The position numbers and the translations under genes were made by a program. A stretch of DNA of 64,000 bases from NCBI GenBank assembly GCA_016791115.1, contig JAEUNL010000023.1, positions 16,454 to 80,453 on the forward strand. Direction: 5' to 3'. Numbering within the stretch: position 1 is the stretch's first letter; each line of letters starts with the position of its first letter. This stretch comes from Rhodocyclaceae bacterium. GTDB taxonomy: Bacteria > Pseudomonadota > Gammaproteobacteria > Burkholderiales > Rhodocyclaceae. The notes below the pieces were generated by a model. That model made no database searches and was not told the DNA's origin. It saw only the letters and a list, made by a program, of their open reading frames with translations. Below are positions 38,012-49,273 of this stretch, one piece after another.

Positions 38012-39406
38012 ATGCAACTGAGGGGGCGACATGTTCTGGTACTGGGCCTCGGCGAATCGGGGCTTGCGATGGCGCGGTGGCTGGCCTACGCCGGCGCGAC
38101 CGTCCGCGTGGCCGACTCGCGTGCCGCGCCGCCGGGAGCAGAGCAACTCATGGCACGGGTGCCGCAGGCCGAATTGCAATTCGGCGATTTTGATCTGACG
38201 CTGCTTTCGGGCATCGAACTGATCGCGATCAGCCCCGGGTTGTCGCAACGCGAACCGCTGGTGGTGGAAGCGAAGCGGCGCGATATTCCGGTCACGGGCG
38301 AGATCGAACTGTTCGCGCAAGGCCTCCGCGAACTCGGGCATCGCGACGGGTGCAAGATCATCGCCATCACCGGAACCAACGGCAAGACGACCGTGACGAC
38401 GCTATGCGGCGCACTCGCGCGCGCCGCTGGCGAAACGACCGAGGTGGCTGGCAACATCAGCCCGGCGGCGCTCGAACGCCTGCTCGATTGCATCGACCGG
38501 GATGCATTTCCGCGTGTATGGGTGCTCGAGCTTTCGAGTTTTCAGCTTGAGACGACCGAGAGCCTGAACGCCGATGCGGCGACCGTGCTCAATGTCAGTG
38601 ACGACCACCTCGATCGCTACGACGGGTTGGAAGACTACGCAGCCGCGAAGGCGCGCGTCTTTGCCGGGCGCGGAACCCAGGTACTGAACCGCCAGGATCG
38701 TCGTGTCGCCGAGATGGCACGGGCCGGGCGTCGCATCGTGACCTTCGGGCTCGATCAGCCGGTTGGCGCGGATTCGATGGGGTTGTCGCAGATCGATGGT
38801 GAACCCTGGCTCATGGATGGCGAAACGCCGCTGGTTGCGATGTCGTCGCTCAAACTCGCTGGCCTGCACAATGCCGCTAACTCGCTTGCCGCGCTTGCGC
38901 TATGCGAGTCGATCGGCCTGCCGAGGGCGCCGATGCTGGCTGCGCTGCGGGACTTCCGTGGTTTGCCGCACCGGGTCGAGAAGGTTGCGGATTGGCAGGG
39001 CATCTCGTTCTACGATGACTCGAAAGGCACCAATGTCGGTGCCACCGTCGCCGCGCTCGAGGGATTGCGGCGGCAGGTCGTTCTGATCGCCGGCGGAGAC
39101 GGCAAGGGCCAGGACTTCTCGCCGCTTGGTCCGGTTTTCGCAAGGCACACGCGTGCCGTCGTGCTGATCGGACGCGATGCGCATCGCATCGCAGAGGCAG
39201 TCTCGGGCAGCGGTGTGCCGCTGGAATTTGCGACGGACATGGGTGATGCGGTGGAGCGCGCCATGGTGCTTGCGCGTCCGGGCGATGCGGTGCTGCTGTC
39301 CCCGGCATGCGCCAGTTTCGACATGTTCCGCGGCTATGCGCATCGGGCCGAAGCATTTGTTGCCGCAGTGTACACGCAGATCGAGCGTCGAGGGAGGGCC
39401 GCATGA
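38012..39406 (+). CDS. murD: UDP-MurNAc-L-alanine--D-glutamate ligase
   Basis: A 464-residue Mur ligase that adds D-Glu. The N-terminal UDP-binding loop [18 protein letters not shown] is followed by the ATP loop [13 protein letters not shown] (about 119), ELSSFQLE and [10 protein letters not shown], and by [12 protein letters not shown] and [15 protein letters not shown] in the C-domain. It starts four bases after mraY and overlaps ftsW by four bases. Cytoplasmic. Confidence 0.95.
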   Translation: MQLRGRHVLVLGLGESGLAMARWLAYAGATVRVADSRAAPPGAEQLMARVPQAELQFGDFDLTLLSGIELIAISPGLSQREPLVVEAKRRDIPVTGEIELFAQGLRELGHRDGCKIIAITGTNGKTTVTTLCGALARAAGETTEVAGNISPAALERLLDCIDRDAFPRVWVLELSSFQLETTESLNADAATVLNVSDDHLDRYDGLEDYAAAKARVFAGRGTQVLNRQDRRVAEMARAGRRIVTFGLDQPVGADSMGLSQIDGEPWLMDGETPLVAMSSLKLAGLHNAANSLAALALCESIGLPRAPMLAALRDFRGLPHRVEKVADWQGISFYDDSKGTNVGATVAALEGLRRQVVLIAGGDGKGQDFSPLGPVFARHTRAVVLIGRDAHRIAEAVSGSGVPLEFATDMGDAVERAMVLARPGDAVLLSPACASFDMFRGYAHRAEAFVAAVYTQIERRGRAA

Positions 39407-40590
39407 GCATCGCAGCGAACAGCGGCAACTTCTCTCAGCGCTGGCTGCGGCGCCAGGAGCAGCCACGCGAGCTCGATCCGCTGCTGCTGTGGCCGGCTGT
39501 GGCCTTGCTGCTGTTTGGCCTCGTGATGGTCTACTCCTCGTCGATCGCGACATCGGAAGGCAGCAAGTTCACCGGACACAGTCCGACTTTCTTCCTGGTC
39601 CGGCATACGGTGTTCATGTGCATCGGGGCGGTTGCGGCTGTGGTTGCCTTCCAGATGCCGATGCGTGCCTGGCAGCAGATCGCACCGTACCTGTTCCTGA
39701 TCGGCGTGGCGTTGCTGGCCCTGGTCCTCATTCCGCATGTCGGCCGCGACGTAAACGGCGCGCGCCGCTGGCTGCCGCTCGGCCCGATCAATCTGCAGCC
39801 GTCCGAGTTGATGAAGTTGTTCGCGGTGCTGTACGCAGCCGACTACACCGTACGCAAGCTGCCGGTGATGGGGAGCTTCAAGCGCGGGTTCCTGCCGATG
39901 GCCGGCGTGATCATCCTCGTCGGTGCATTGCTGCTGCGCGAGCCCGACTTCGGCGCTTTGGTCGTCATATGTGCCATCGCGTTCGGCATTCTGTTCCTGG
40001 GCGGCATCAACGCACGGATATTCGCGCTGCTTGCCGTCGTTGCCGTGGTCGGCTTTGTGCTGCTGATCTGGCTGTCGCCCTACCGGCGCGAACGCATCCT
40101 CGGGTTCATGAATCCCTGGGAGGATGCCTACGGCAAGGGTTACCAACTTTCGCACGCGCTGATCGCGTTCGGGCGTGGCGAGTGGTTCGGCGTCGGTCTC
40201 GGGGGCAGCATCGAGAAGCTTTTCTACTTGCCGGAAGCGCACACCGATTTCCTGCTTGCCGTGATTGCCGAGGAACTCGGTTTCGCAGGGGTGCTAGCGG
40301 TCATCGTGCTGTTCGCACTTTTCGTGCAGCGCTGCTTTGCAGTCGGACGCACCGCGCTGCAGCTCGAACGTCCCTACGCCGCGCTGGTGGCACAGGGCAT
40401 CGGCATCTGGATCGGCGTGCAGTCGTTCATCAACATGGGCGTCAACATGGGCCTGCTGCCGACCAAGGGCCTGACGCTGCCGCTGATGAGCTTTGGCGGT
40501 TCGGGGATCGTCGCCAACTGCATAGCGCTTGCGGTGCTGTTGCGCGTCGACTGGGAAAATCGCCAGCTCATGCGGGGGCTTCCGGCATGA
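39403..40590 (+). CDS. ftsW: Septal peptidoglycan glycosyltransferase FtsW
   Basis: A 395-residue SEDS-family membrane enzyme with about ten membrane segments that polymerises lipid II at the septum with FtsI. Family motifs: VMVYSSSIA in the first helix, [18 protein letters not shown], the catalytic-loop segment [16 protein letters not shown] [19 protein letters not shown], and [20 protein letters not shown] precedes ATG 39403. Its last 24 bases are duplicated 104 bp downstream, at the murG start. Confidence 0.95.
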   Translation: MSIAANSGNFSQRWLRRQEQPRELDPLLLWPAVALLLFGLVMVYSSSIATSEGSKFTGHSPTFFLVRHTVFMCIGAVAAVVAFQMPMRAWQQIAPYLFLIGVALLALVLIPHVGRDVNGARRWLPLGPINLQPSELMKLFAVLYAADYTVRKLPVMGSFKRGFLPMAGVIILVGALLLREPDFGALVVICAIAFGILFLGGINARIFALLAVVAVVGFVLLIWLSPYRRERILGFMNPWEDAYGKGYQLSHALIAFGRGEWFGVGLGGSIEKLFYLPEAHTDFLLAVIAEELGFAGVLAVIVLFALFVQRCFAVGRTALQLERPYAALVAQGIGIWIGVQSFINMGVNMGLLPTKGLTLPLMSFGGSGIVANCIALAVLLRVDWENRQLMRGLPA

Positions 40591-40694
40591 GACAGGCGAT
40601 TTCGGCGCAGGCTAACGTCAGCGCAGCGAAGGTTAAGGCGCGTAGCGCTGGCCGGAGCCAAAACGTGCGACTCATGCGGGGGCTTCCTGCATGA
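40567..40694. repeat. 24-bp direct repeat bounding an 80-bp insertion at the ftsW/murG junction
   Basis: Bases 40567-40590 (ftsW last codons, ending GCATGA) recur at 40671-40694 with one mismatch and there include the murG start. The 80 bases between have no gene. Removing one copy plus the spacer would restore the usual ATGA overlap of ftsW and murG, so this looks like a short insertion or duplication event. Confidence 0.75.
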
Positions 40695-41752
40695 AGACGC
40701 TGATGGTCATGGCCGGTGGAACAGGGGGGCACATCTACCCGGGGCTTGCCGTGGCAGATTTCCTGCGTGACGCCGGTTGGCGAATCGTCTGGCTTGGCAA
40801 CCCGGATGGCATGGAGGCCGGACTGGTTCCCTCGCGGGGTTACGAAGTTGCCTGGGTTCGTTTTGCGGCTCTGCGTGGCAAGGGGCTGCTGACCAAACTG
40901 CTGCTGCCCATCAACCTGCTGCGCGGGTTCTGGCAGGCGCTGCGCGCGTTGTCGCGCGTAAAGCCGGACGTGGTGCTCGGCATGGGCGGTTACATCACAT
41001 TCCCCGGCGGGATGATGGCAGCGCTGACGGGGCACCCCCTGGTGCTGCACGAACAGAACTCCGTGGCCGGTCTCGCGAACAAGGTGCTTGCGGGCGTCGC
41101 CGACCGCGTGATGACCGGTTTCCCCAACGTCTTCGGAAAGGGAACCTGGGCCGGCAACCCGGTGCGTGCAGATATCGCCTTGCTGCCCGCGCCGGCAGCG
41201 CGATTTGCCGGTCGCCAAGGCCCGTTGCGCGTGCTCGTGGTCGGCGGCAGCCTTGGCGCGACCGCGCTCAACGAGATCGTTCCGCAGGCCCTTGCCCTGA
41301 TCGATCCCGCCAACCGTCCGGCTGTCACCCACCAGTCCGGCAGCAAGCAGATCCACGCGCTGCGTGCGCACTATGCGAAAGCGGGGGTTGCGGCTGAGCT
41401 GCTGCCGTTCATCGACGACATGGCAGCACGCTATGCAGACGCAGACCTCGTGATCTGCCGCGCAGGGGCGCTGACCGTCGCCGAACTGGCAGCCGCTGGC
41501 GTCGGCAGTGTGTTGATTCCGTTCCCGTTCGCGGTCGACGACCACCAGACCCGCAATGCGCAGTTTCTCGCCGATGCGGGCGCCGCAGTGCTGGTTCCGC
41601 AGCGTGAACTCACCTCTGCGAGCCTGGCGGCACTGATGCGGTCGATGACGCGCGAACGTTTGCTCGAAATGGCGCAGAAGGCGCGGGGACTGGCAAAGCC
41701 GGATGCGACGCGCGTCGTCGCCGAGGCGTGTGCCGCGCTGGCGAAAGACTGA
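40691..41752 (+). CDS. murG: UDP-GlcNAc--lipid I GlcNAc-transferase
   Basis: A 353-residue GT28-family enzyme that converts lipid I to lipid II on the inner face of the membrane. The N-terminal glycine loop [17 protein letters not shown] and the second loop [10 protein letters not shown] are present, with [11 protein letters not shown] and the UDP-GlcNAc-binding [17 protein letters not shown]. Unlike its neighbours it does not overlap the preceding CDS: 100 bases separate it from ftsW. Confidence 0.95.
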   Translation: MKTLMVMAGGTGGHIYPGLAVADFLRDAGWRIVWLGNPDGMEAGLVPSRGYEVAWVRFAALRGKGLLTKLLLPINLLRGFWQALRALSRVKPDVVLGMGGYITFPGGMMAALTGHPLVLHEQNSVAGLANKVLAGVADRVMTGFPNVFGKGTWAGNPVRADIALLPAPAARFAGRQGPLRVLVVGGSLGATALNEIVPQALALIDPANRPAVTHQSGSKQIHALRAHYAKAGVAAELLPFIDDMAARYADADLVICRAGALTVAELAAAGVGSVLIPFPFAVDDHQTRNAQFLADAGAAVLVPQRELTSASLAALMRSMTRERLLEMAQKARGLAKPDATRVVAEACAALAKD

Positions 41753-41755
41753 AAG

Positions 41756-43150
41756 ATGAAGCACAAGGTCAAGCACATTCACTTCGTGGGCATCGGCGGT
41801 TCGGGCATGAGCGGCATTGCCGAGGTGCTGTCGAATCTCGGCTTCACCATCAGCGGGTCGGATCTTGCCGACAACGCGGCGACGCGGCGGCTTTCCGCAC
41901 TCGGGGTGCGTGTCGTCCTCGGACATGCTGCGGAGAACATCGCGGGTGCCGATGCGGTGGTGACGTCGACAGCGGTGCGCGGTGACAATCCTGAGGTGAT
42001 CGCGGCGCGGGCGAAGCATGTTCCCGTCGTGCCGCGTGCACTGATGCTGGCCGAACTGATGCGCCTCAAGCAGGGCATCGCGATTGCCGGCACGCACGGC
42101 AAGACCACGACTACGAGCCTGATCGCCAGCGTGCTTGCGGAAGGCGGCATGGATCCGACGTTCGTCATCGGCGGCCGGCTCAATGCGGCCGGCGCCAACG
42201 CGCGCATGGGTTCGGGCGAGTTTCTGGTCGCCGAAGCCGACGAATCCGATGCGTCCTTCCTGCATCTTTCGCCGGTCGTGTCGGTGGTGACCAACATCGA
42301 TGCCGATCACATGGAGACCTACGGCCATGATTTCGCGCGCCTCAAACAGGCTTTCGTCGACTTCCTGCATCGCTTGCCGTTCTACGGTGTCGCGGTGCTG
42401 TGCGTCGATGATCCGCATGTACGCGAGATCATGCCTTTCGTCTCCAAGCAGATAGTGCGCTACGGGCTTGACCCCTCTGCGAACGTGCGCGCCGAGAACG
42501 TCGAGGCGGCTGGTGGCCAGATGAAGTTCGATGCGGTGCGCGTCAACGGCACGACGACGCGCCTGCCGGTGACCCTCAACCTGCCCGGGATGCACAACGT
42601 GCTCAACGCGCTCGCAACCATTGCGGTGGCGACCGAAGTGGGGGTGTCGGACGAGGCGATCGTCAAGGGGCTGGCGGAATTCAAGGGCGTGGGCCGGCGC
42701 TTCCAGCGCTATGGCGAGGTTGCGCTGCCAGCGGGCGGCAGCTTCACGCTGATCGACGACTACGGCCACCATCCGGCAGAGATGGCGGCCACGCTGGCTG
42801 CGGCGCGCGGTGCGTTTCCCGGCCGACGTCTGGTGCTCGCGTTCCAGCCGCATCGCTACACGCGCACACGCGACTGCTTCGAGGACTTCGTCAAGGTGCT
42901 GGCAACGCCGGATGCCCTGTTGCTGGCCGAAGTCTATGCCGCCGGCGAGGCGCCGCTCGTCGCAGCGGACGGCCGCTCCATGACACGTGCGATCCGCGTG
43001 GCCGGGCGGATCGAGCCGATCTTCGTCGAGGACATTGCCGACATGCCGGCTGCTATCCTCGAAACTGCGCGCGATGGCGATGTCGTCGTCACCATGGGTG
43101 CCGGATCGATCGGTGCGGTGCCCGGCAAGCTCGCGCAAGGACAGGTGTGA
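41756..43150 (+). CDS. murC: UDP-MurNAc--L-alanine ligase
   Basis: A 464-residue Mur ligase that adds the first L-Ala. The UDP-binding loop [17 protein letters not shown] is followed by the ATP loop [12 protein letters not shown] (about 115), [14 protein letters not shown] and NIDADHM, and a C-domain with [10 protein letters not shown] and [10 protein letters not shown]. Start at ATG 41756, three bases after murG; its TGA is part of the TGATG that starts murB. Confidence 0.95.
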   Translation: MKHKVKHIHFVGIGGSGMSGIAEVLSNLGFTISGSDLADNAATRRLSALGVRVVLGHAAENIAGADAVVTSTAVRGDNPEVIAARAKHVPVVPRALMLAELMRLKQGIAIAGTHGKTTTTSLIASVLAEGGMDPTFVIGGRLNAAGANARMGSGEFLVAEADESDASFLHLSPVVSVVTNIDADHMETYGHDFARLKQAFVDFLHRLPFYGVAVLCVDDPHVREIMPFVSKQIVRYGLDPSANVRAENVEAAGGQMKFDAVRVNGTTTRLPVTLNLPGMHNVLNALATIAVATEVGVSDEAIVKGLAEFKGVGRRFQRYGEVALPAGGSFTLIDDYGHHPAEMAATLAAARGAFPGRRLVLAFQPHRYTRTRDCFEDFVKVLATPDALLLAEVYAAGEAPLVAADGRSMTRAIRVAGRIEPIFVEDIADMPAAILETARDGDVVVTMGAGSIGAVPGKLAQGQV

Positions 43151-44076
43151 TGGACATGAGCGATATTCAGCGCGCCAGTCTAGCCACCCCGACCCTTCGG
43201 GGCACCTTGCGGGTCGACGAGCCGATGGCGCGGCACGTGTCGTGGCGCACCGGGGGCATTGCCGCTCGTGCCTACCTGCCCGCCGATCTGGAAGATCTGG
43301 CGGCCTTCTTGCGTGGCGTACCCGACGGCGAGCCGCTGCTGTTCGTCGGGCTGGGCTCCAATCTGCTGGTGCGTGACGGCGGCTATCGCGGCACGGTGGT
43401 CTTTCTGCATGGCGCTCTCGACCGGATCGCAATCGAAAGCAATCGTGCGATCTATGCTGAAGCGGGTGTCGCATCGCCCAAGGTTGCGCGCTTTGCGGCG
43501 AATCATGATCTGGTGGGTGCCGAATTCCTTGCCGGCATTCCCGGTACCGTCGGTGGATCGCTGGCGATGAACGCCGGGTGCTACGGCGGCGAAACCTGGC
43601 AAATCGTCGAGCGGGTGCGCACGCTCGACCGCAAGGGCAATCTCCATAACCGGATGCCCGCCGATTTCGATGTCGGGTACCGGCATGTCGTCAACCGTGT
43701 CGGCGCGGAAGAGTTCTTTGTCGCAGCCTGGCTGCGATTGACGCGGGGTGACGGCCAGGCCTCGCGTCAGCACATCAAGGAACTGCTCGAGAAGCGGATC
43801 GCTGCTCAGCCCCTGCAACTGCCCAATGCCGGCTCGGTGTTCCGCAATCCGGCCGGCGACCATGCGGCCCGGTTGATCGAAACAGCCGGCCTGAAGGGAT
43901 TCGCGATCGGAGGGGCGCGCATCTCGGAGAAGCATGCGAATTTCATCGTCAATCCAGATGGCGCCGGCTCGGCTGCCGACATCGAGGCGCTGATCGAGCA
44001 TGCGCAGCGCACGGTGGCCGAAAAATTCGGCGTGGAACTGGTGCGCGAAGTGCGCATCGTCGGAGAGACAAAGTGA
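43150..44076 (+). CDS. murB: UDP-N-acetylenolpyruvoylglucosamine reductase
   Basis: A 308-residue FAD/NADPH enzyme that reduces UDP-GlcNAc-enolpyruvate to UDP-MurNAc. Flavin-binding motifs [16 protein letters not shown] and [14 protein letters not shown], then [18 protein letters not shown] and the catalytic-Ser region NAGSVFRNP, identify a type I MurB, although at this length it is compact. Start at ATG 43150 (overlapping murC in TGATG); GTG 43147 would add one residue. Confidence 0.93.
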   Translation: MDMSDIQRASLATPTLRGTLRVDEPMARHVSWRTGGIAARAYLPADLEDLAAFLRGVPDGEPLLFVGLGSNLLVRDGGYRGTVVFLHGALDRIAIESNRAIYAEAGVASPKVARFAANHDLVGAEFLAGIPGTVGGSLAMNAGCYGGETWQIVERVRTLDRKGNLHNRMPADFDVGYRHVVNRVGAEEFFVAAWLRLTRGDGQASRQHIKELLEKRIAAQPLQLPNAGSVFRNPAGDHAARLIETAGLKGFAIGGARISEKHANFIVNPDGAGSAADIEALIEHAQRTVAEKFGVELVREVRIVGETK

Positions 44077-44984
44077 AGGATTTCGGTAAGGTGGCCGTGC
44101 TGTTCGGCGGGTCGAGTGCGGAGCGCGAGATCTCCCTGTTGTCCGGCGCCGCCGTCCTCAAGGCGCTGCAGGCAAAGGGGGTGGACGCGTATGCCTTCGA
44201 TCCGGCCGGAAAGTCCCTGTGCGCCTTGAAGGATGAAGGCTACCAGTGCGCTTTCATCGCCCTGCACGGACGTGGCGGAGAGGATGGCACCCTCCAGGGG
44301 GCGCTCGAAACGCTCGGTATTCCCTACACCGGGAGCGGCGTGATGGCCTCGGCCGTCTCGATGGACAAATGGCGCACCAAGCTGATCTGGTTGGCGCACG
44401 GACTGCCGACGCCGCGGTATCGCATCCTGCGCGCAGACAGCGACTGGGCCGGCGTGGTGCGCGATCTCGGGCTGCCCATCTTCGTCAAGCCGGCGCACGA
44501 AGGCTCCAGCGTCGGTGCGACCAAGGTGATCGATGCGTCGCAGCTCGAGGCTGCGTGGCAGCTCGCGGCGCAGTTCGACGCCCTGGTTCTGGCGGAGGAA
44601 TTCGTCGAAGGTCAGGAGCTGACCTGTGCCTTCCTCGGCGATCGCGCGCTGCCGGTTGTACGCATCGTGCCGCCGGGCGGCAACTACGATTACCAGAACA
44701 AGTATTTCTCGGACGAGACGAAGTACTTCTGCCCGAGCGGTCTCGCGCCGCAGGTGGAGCAGCGCATTCAATCCGACGTCATGGAAGCGGCTCGGATGCT
44801 CGGCTGCCGCGGCTGGGGCAGGGCCGACCTGATTCTGCGCAGTGACGGCATCGCGCAACTGCTGGAAATGAACACATCGCCCGGCATGACCGGACATTCG
44901 CTGGTGCCGATGGCCGCGCGTGCCGCAGGCATCGGATTCGAGGACCTGTGCCTGTCGATCCTGGAGATGGCGCGCCTTGGCTGA
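44073..44984 (+). CDS. ddl: D-alanine--D-alanine ligase
   Basis: A 303-residue ATP-grasp ligase (DdlB type) making D-Ala-D-Ala for MurF. Landmarks: [17 protein letters not shown] (about 9-25), [41 protein letters not shown], and the C-terminal metal site [15 protein letters not shown]. Tyr in [10 protein letters not shown] fits D-Ala-D-Ala rather than D-lactate specificity (inference). GTG start at 44073 overlaps murB. Confidence 0.95.
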   Translation: MKDFGKVAVLFGGSSAEREISLLSGAAVLKALQAKGVDAYAFDPAGKSLCALKDEGYQCAFIALHGRGGEDGTLQGALETLGIPYTGSGVMASAVSMDKWRTKLIWLAHGLPTPRYRILRADSDWAGVVRDLGLPIFVKPAHEGSSVGATKVIDASQLEAAWQLAAQFDALVLAEEFVEGQELTCAFLGDRALPVVRIVPPGGNYDYQNKYFSDETKYFCPSGLAPQVEQRIQSDVMEAARMLGCRGWGRADLILRSDGIAQLLEMNTSPGMTGHSLVPMAARAAGIGFEDLCLSILEMARLG

Positions 44985-45753
44985 GCTACGCACCCGCTCG
45001 CGGCATCGAGAAGGCCCGCCCGGTCTGTGGGACCGACCCGCGCTGCTCGACTCGATCGCCGACGTGCTGCTGGTGCTTGGGTCGGCCGGGCTTGCCTATG
45101 CGCTGGTGCTCGGCGCCCTCCGATTGCCGGTGTTTCCGCTGAATGAACTGGTGGTCCTGACACCCGTCGGGAATGTGACCACCGCGCAGATCGAGTACGC
45201 CGCGAGATCGTCGCTGAGCGGGAATTTCTTCACCGTCGACCTCGAACGCGTGAGGACGAATTTCGAGAAACTGCCGTGGGTTCGCGAGGCGGAAGTGCGC
45301 AGGCGCTGGCCTGCCACGCTGGAACTGCAGATCGCCGAGCATCGTGCGGCCGCCTACTGGCGCGTAATCGATGCCGGCGAAACCCGGCTGGTCAGCGATG
45401 TCGGAGATGTGTTCATCGCGGCGAGCAACGCAAAGCTGCCGGTATTCAGCGGCCCGGAGGGTACGGCGCCAGTGCTGCTCGAGCGCTACCGCGAGTTCAG
45501 CGCGGCGCTTGCGCCGCTCGGTCGGAAGCTCGATGCGCTCGCGTTGTCGCCGCGCCTCGCCTGGCAGCTCAAGCTTGACGACGGCATGGTGATCGAACTC
45601 GGCCATGACGAGCCGAAGGCGCCGGTTGCAGAGCGGCTGACTCGATTCGTCGAAGTATTTCCGCAAGCAGCGGGAAAGTTCGGACAACGCGCCGCGATAG
45701 CGGATTTGCGCTACCCGAACGGATTTGCACTGCGCCCGGCGCAGGGAAGTTAG
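44977..45753 (+). CDS. ftsQ: Cell division protein FtsQ
   Basis: A 258-residue bitopic inner-membrane protein. Cytoplasmic basic N-terminus, one membrane helix (about 28-48), then periplasmic POTRA ([38 protein letters not shown]) and beta domains. It scaffolds FtsB/FtsL and recruits FtsW/FtsI. The only start that fits is TTG 44977, which overlaps the ddl stop by eight bases and has GGAG ten bases upstream; the ATG at 44920 is deep inside ddl. Confidence 0.9.
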   Translation: MAELRTRSRHREGPPGLWDRPALLDSIADVLLVLGSAGLAYALVLGALRLPVFPLNELVVLTPVGNVTTAQIEYAARSSLSGNFFTVDLERVRTNFEKLPWVREAEVRRRWPATLELQIAEHRAAAYWRVIDAGETRLVSDVGDVFIAASNAKLPVFSGPEGTAPVLLERYREFSAALAPLGRKLDALALSPRLAWQLKLDDGMVIELGHDEPKAPVAERLTRFVEVFPQAAGKFGQRAAIADLRYPNGFALRPAQGS

Positions 45754-45763
45754 GAACGGAAAC

Positions 45764-46993
45764 ATGCCAAGAGAAAGCAAGGACCTGATCGTCGGCCTCG
45801 ACATCGGTACATCGAAGATCGTCGCGCTGGTCGCGGAGATCAAGCCGGAGGGGCGCATCGAGGTGCTCGGCGTCGGCATGCAGCCTTCGCGCGGGCTGAA
45901 GAAGGGCGTGGTGGTCAATATCGAGGCCACTGTCGATGCCATCTCGCGCGCGATCCAGGAGGTGGAGTTGCAGGCGGACTGCAAGATCGCCGAGGTGATC
46001 ACCGGAATTGCGGGCAGTCACATCCGCAGTTTCAACTCGAACGGCATGGTCGCCATCAAGGACAAGGAAGTGTCCGACATGGACGTCGAGCGCGTGATCG
46101 AGACGGCAAAGGCGATGCCGCTGCCTGCGGATCAGCAGATCCTGCACATCCTGACGCAGGAATTCATCATCGACGGACAGGACGGTGTGCGCGAACCGAT
46201 CGGCATGAGTGGCGTGCGCCTCGAAGTCAAGGTGCACATCGTCACGGGGGCAGTCAGTGCGGTGCAGAACATCGTCAAGTGCGTGCGCCGCTGCGGCCTG
46301 GAAGTGACCGATCTGGTCCTGCAGCCGCTCGCCTCGAGCTACGCGGTGCTGTCCGAGGACGAGAAGGATCTCGGGGTGTGCCTGGTCGACATCGGCGGTG
46401 GCACGACCGACATCGCGGTGTTTACCCAGGGTGCGATACGGCACACGGCGGTGATTCCGATCGCCGGCGACCAGGTCACCAACGACATTGCGATGGCGCT
46501 GCGCACGCCGACCCAGGATGCCGAGGAGATCAAGGTGCGGCACGGCCTGGCGGTGACCCGCATGGCAGATCCGCTGCAATCGATCGAGGTTCCCGGCGTC
46601 GGCGATCGTCCTCCAAGGAAGCTTTCGCGCGAGGCGCTGGCCGGTGTCATAGAGCCGCGCGTTTCAGAACTCTTCGAACTGATCCAGTCGGAGTTGCGGC
46701 GCAGCGGTTATCTCGAGGTGCTGTCGTCAGGCATCGTTCTGACGGGCGGTTCGGCCGTGATCGAGGGCATGGCGGAACTGGGCGAAGAGATCTTCGGCAT
46801 GCCGGTGCGCATCGGCATGCCGCGATACGAGGGCAGTCTGGCGGACGTGGTGGCGCAACCGCAGTACGCCACCGGAATGGGATTGCTCATTGAGGGCGCG
46901 GCGCAGAAGAAGCGCGGCGTCATCGCGCGCGAGACGCGGAACGTCAAGCAGGTTTTCGAACGCATGAAGTCGTGGTTCGAAAAGAATTTTTGA
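45764..46993 (+). CDS. ftsA: Cell division protein FtsA
   Basis: A 409-residue actin-fold ATPase that tethers FtsZ to the membrane. Actin motifs: phosphate-1 LIVGLDIGTSKIVALVAE at the start, connect/phosphate-2 CLVDIGGGTTDIAVF, and adenosine loop IVLTGGSAVIEGM. The C-terminal amphipathic membrane-targeting helix RMKSWFEKNF is intact. Start at ATG 45764 with GGAACGG upstream. ftsZ follows after 72 bases. Confidence 0.96.
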   Translation: MPRESKDLIVGLDIGTSKIVALVAEIKPEGRIEVLGVGMQPSRGLKKGVVVNIEATVDAISRAIQEVELQADCKIAEVITGIAGSHIRSFNSNGMVAIKDKEVSDMDVERVIETAKAMPLPADQQILHILTQEFIIDGQDGVREPIGMSGVRLEVKVHIVTGAVSAVQNIVKCVRRCGLEVTDLVLQPLASSYAVLSEDEKDLGVCLVDIGGGTTDIAVFTQGAIRHTAVIPIAGDQVTNDIAMALRTPTQDAEEIKVRHGLAVTRMADPLQSIEVPGVGDRPPRKLSREALAGVIEPRVSELFELIQSELRRSGYLEVLSSGIVLTGGSAVIEGMAELGEEIFGMPVRIGMPRYEGSLADVVAQPQYATGMGLLIEGAAQKKRGVIARETRNVKQVFERMKSWFEKNF

Positions 46994-47065
46994 TCGTGCA
47001 GTTGTGGGCCGGTGCGAGCCGGCTGGTTTTTGCGGACAGGTTGTTTCATCAGACAGGAGGCGAGC

Positions 47066-48220
47066 ATGTTTGAAATCATGGAAAAGGATCCGAGCGGAAC
47101 GGTGATCAAGGTCATCGGCGTGGGTGGCGCCGGCGGCAATGCAGTTGATCACATGATCCGTGAAGGTGTGCAGGGCGTGGACTTCATCTGCGCCAATACC
47201 GATGCCCAGGCGCTCAAGCGCAGCGGGTCGCCGATGAAGATGCAGCTCGGCAAGAGCGGGCTCGGCGCCGGCGCCAAGCCGGATCAGGGGCGCGCCGCGG
47301 CGCAGGAGGAGCGCGAGCGCATTGCCGACAGCTTGCGTGGCGCACACATGGTGTTCATCACCGCAGGCATGGGTGGCGGCACCGGTACCGGCGCGGCGCC
47401 GATCGTGGCGGAAGTGGCGCGCGAACTCGGCATTCTCACCGTTGGTGTGGTGACCAAACCGTTTGCCTTCGAAGGCAAGCGCATGAAGATCGCCGAAACC
47501 GGCATCGACGAGTTGTCCAAGCACGTCGATTCGCTGATCGTCATCCTCAATGAACGCCTGATGGAAGTGATGGGCGACGACGTCAGCATGCAGGACGCAT
47601 TTCAGGCCGCGGACAACGTGCTGCGCAATGCGGTCGGCGGTATTGCCGAGATCATCAACTTCCCCGGTCTGGTGAACGTCGACTTCGAAGACGTGCGTAC
47701 CGTGATGGGCGAGATGGGCATGGCGATGATGGGCTCCGCCGTCGCCGCCGGTATGGACCGTGCGCGCATCGCCGCCGAACAGGCCGTGGCGAGCCCGCTG
47801 CTCGAAGGCATCCACCTTTCGGGCGCGCGCGGCGTGCTGGTGAACATCACGGCTTCGACCTCGCTCAAGATGAAGGAGGTCAATGAGGTGATGAACACGA
47901 TCCGTGAGTTTGCCGCCGAGGACGCGCACATCATCTTCGGCGCAGTGTTCGACGACAACATGGAGGACCGCTTGCGCGTCACCGTCGTGGCGACCGGCCT
48001 CGGTAATCAGCGCGCCGCGGCCAAGCCGACGATCACCGTGGTGCAGGGCACCGGCACGCACGGCATGGGCGGCATGACCATTGAGTCGATCGACTACGGT
48101 TCGCTGGAAATGCCGGCCGTGATTCGCCGCCGGCCGGCGACGTCGACCGTCGAAGCGTTGTCGGCGAGCGGGGTGGACAAGTACGACATCCCGGCTTTCC
48201 TGCGCAAGCAGGCCGACTGA
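47066..48220 (+). CDS. ftsZ: Cell division GTPase FtsZ
   Basis: A 384-residue tubulin homologue that polymerises into the Z-ring. The tubulin signature GGGTGTGAAP (about 107-116) binds GTP, NADQALNSS-like NTDAQALKRS lies near 45, and the T7 loop NVDFEDVRTVMGEMG is present. A disordered linker leads to the conserved tail DIPAFLRKQAD, which binds FtsA and ZipA/MinC. A strong AGGAGG precedes ATG 47066. Confidence 0.97.
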   Translation: MFEIMEKDPSGTVIKVIGVGGAGGNAVDHMIREGVQGVDFICANTDAQALKRSGSPMKMQLGKSGLGAGAKPDQGRAAAQEERERIADSLRGAHMVFITAGMGGGTGTGAAPIVAEVARELGILTVGVVTKPFAFEGKRMKIAETGIDELSKHVDSLIVILNERLMEVMGDDVSMQDAFQAADNVLRNAVGGIAEIINFPGLVNVDFEDVRTVMGEMGMAMMGSAVAAGMDRARIAAEQAVASPLLEGIHLSGARGVLVNITASTSLKMKEVNEVMNTIREFAAEDAHIIFGAVFDDNMEDRLRVTVVATGLGNQRAAAKPTITVVQGTGTHGMGGMTIESIDYGSLEMPAVIRRRPATSTVEALSASGVDKYDIPAFLRKQAD

Positions 48221-48241
48221 AGCGCGCCTGAGCCTCCTGTC

Positions 48242-48267
48242 CCGTCCGCGCCCACCCGCGCGGACGG
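48242..48267 (+). repeat. Inverted repeat downstream of ftsZ
   Basis: CCGTCCGCG (48242-48250) pairs with CGCGGACGG (48259-48267) around an 8-base loop, 21 bases after the ftsZ stop. There is no following T-run, so intrinsic termination is uncertain; it may attenuate or stabilise the ftsZ mRNA end before lpxC. Confidence 0.45.
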
Positions 48268-48310
48268 GGTGCCCGCCATTTCGGGCGGTGGCCCGCCCGG
48301 GACGGGGTGG

Positions 48311-48316
48311 TACAAT
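48311..48316 (+). promoter_or_regulatory. Putative extended -10 promoter of lpxC
   Basis: TGGTACAAT places a TACAAT hexamer with an upstream TG 25 bases before the lpxC start, in the 120-bp gap after ftsZ. The -35 region is GC-rich and weak. Confidence 0.45.
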
Positions 48317-48340
48317 GGCTATTCATCGGAAATCAAGTAC

Positions 48341-49258
48341 ATGCTCAAGCAGCGCACGCTCAAATCGTTGATTCGCGCCACCGGCGTCGGACTGCACAGC
48401 GGGGTCAAGGTGAACCTCGTGCTGCGCCCCGCGGCACCGCATACCGGCGTGGTGTTCCGTCGCGTCGATCTCGATCCGCCGGTCGATCTGGTGACGGATC
48501 CGAATGCGGTCGTCGATACGCGCCTGTGTTCCGGCCTCGCGCGCGGCGATGTGAAGGTTGCGACCATCGAACACCTGATGTCGGCCCTTGCGGGCTTGGG
48601 CGTCGACAACGTCTACGTGGACGTCGATGCACCGGAAATCCCGATTCTCGACGGTAGCGCCGGGCCGTTCGTTTTCCTGCTGCAGTCGGCCGGGATCGAG
48701 GAGCAGAACGCGCCGAAGAAGTTCGTGCGCGTGAAAAAGCGCGTCGAAGTGCGGGAGGGCGACAAGTGGGCAAGGCTCGATCCCTACGACGGCTTCCGGC
48801 TCGATTTCTCGATCGAGTTCAATCACCCGGCAATCGACCGGACGGGTACTTCCGTGAGCGTCGATTTTGCGAGCCAGTCCTACATCAAGGAAGTTGCGCG
48901 CGCGCGCACCTTCGGTTTCGTGCAGGAGGTCGAGTACATGCGTGCCAACGGCCTTGCACTCGGCGGTAGCCTCGACAACGCCATCGTGATGGACGAATAC
49001 CGCGTGCTGAACGCGGACGGTCTGCGCTTTGCAGACGAATTTGCGAAGCACAAGGTTCTCGATGCCATCGGCGATCTCTACATCGTCGGACACCCGCTGT
49101 TGGCGGCGTTCTCAGCGCACAAGTCGGGCCATGCGCTGAACAACGAATTGCTGCGCGCCATGCTGGCCGATGCGAATTCCTGGGAGTTCGCGACCTTCGA
49201 GCAGGCCGAAAGCGCACCGCCCGGGGTTGCCGGGCTGTTCGATCTGCAACTCGCCTGA
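48341..49258 (+). CDS. lpxC: UDP-3-O-acyl-N-acetylglucosamine deacetylase
   Basis: A 305-residue zinc amidase, committed step of lipid A synthesis. Zn ligands are the His in TIEHLMSAL (about 79) and the HKxxHxxxD-type region ([14 protein letters not shown]) near 237-246; the catalytic His lies in HKSGHALNN. The N-terminus [21 protein letters not shown] is standard. Start at ATG 48341; the longer frame covers the ftsZ-lpxC gap. Usual last gene of the dcw region. Confidence 0.96.
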   Translation: MLKQRTLKSLIRATGVGLHSGVKVNLVLRPAAPHTGVVFRRVDLDPPVDLVTDPNAVVDTRLCSGLARGDVKVATIEHLMSALAGLGVDNVYVDVDAPEIPILDGSAGPFVFLLQSAGIEEQNAPKKFVRVKKRVEVREGDKWARLDPYDGFRLDFSIEFNHPAIDRTGTSVSVDFASQSYIKEVARARTFGFVQEVEYMRANGLALGGSLDNAIVMDEYRVLNADGLRFADEFAKHKVLDAIGDLYIVGHPLLAAFSAHKSGHALNNELLRAMLADANSWEFATFEQAESAPPGVAGLFDLQLA

Positions 49259-49273
49259 CCGGCCTCGACGGCC

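Noticed and set aside
40591..40670. Insertion sequence between ftsW and murG
   Set aside because: Eighty bases without a transposase or terminal inverted repeats; too short for an IS, so recorded only as a repeat-bounded insertion.
40568..43474. 968-codon open frame on the minus strand opposite murG/murC/murB
   Set aside because: It mirrors three unmistakable Mur genes; its composition (His/Arg/Asp rich) is what the complement of GC-rich coding sequence gives, and it has no domain similarity.
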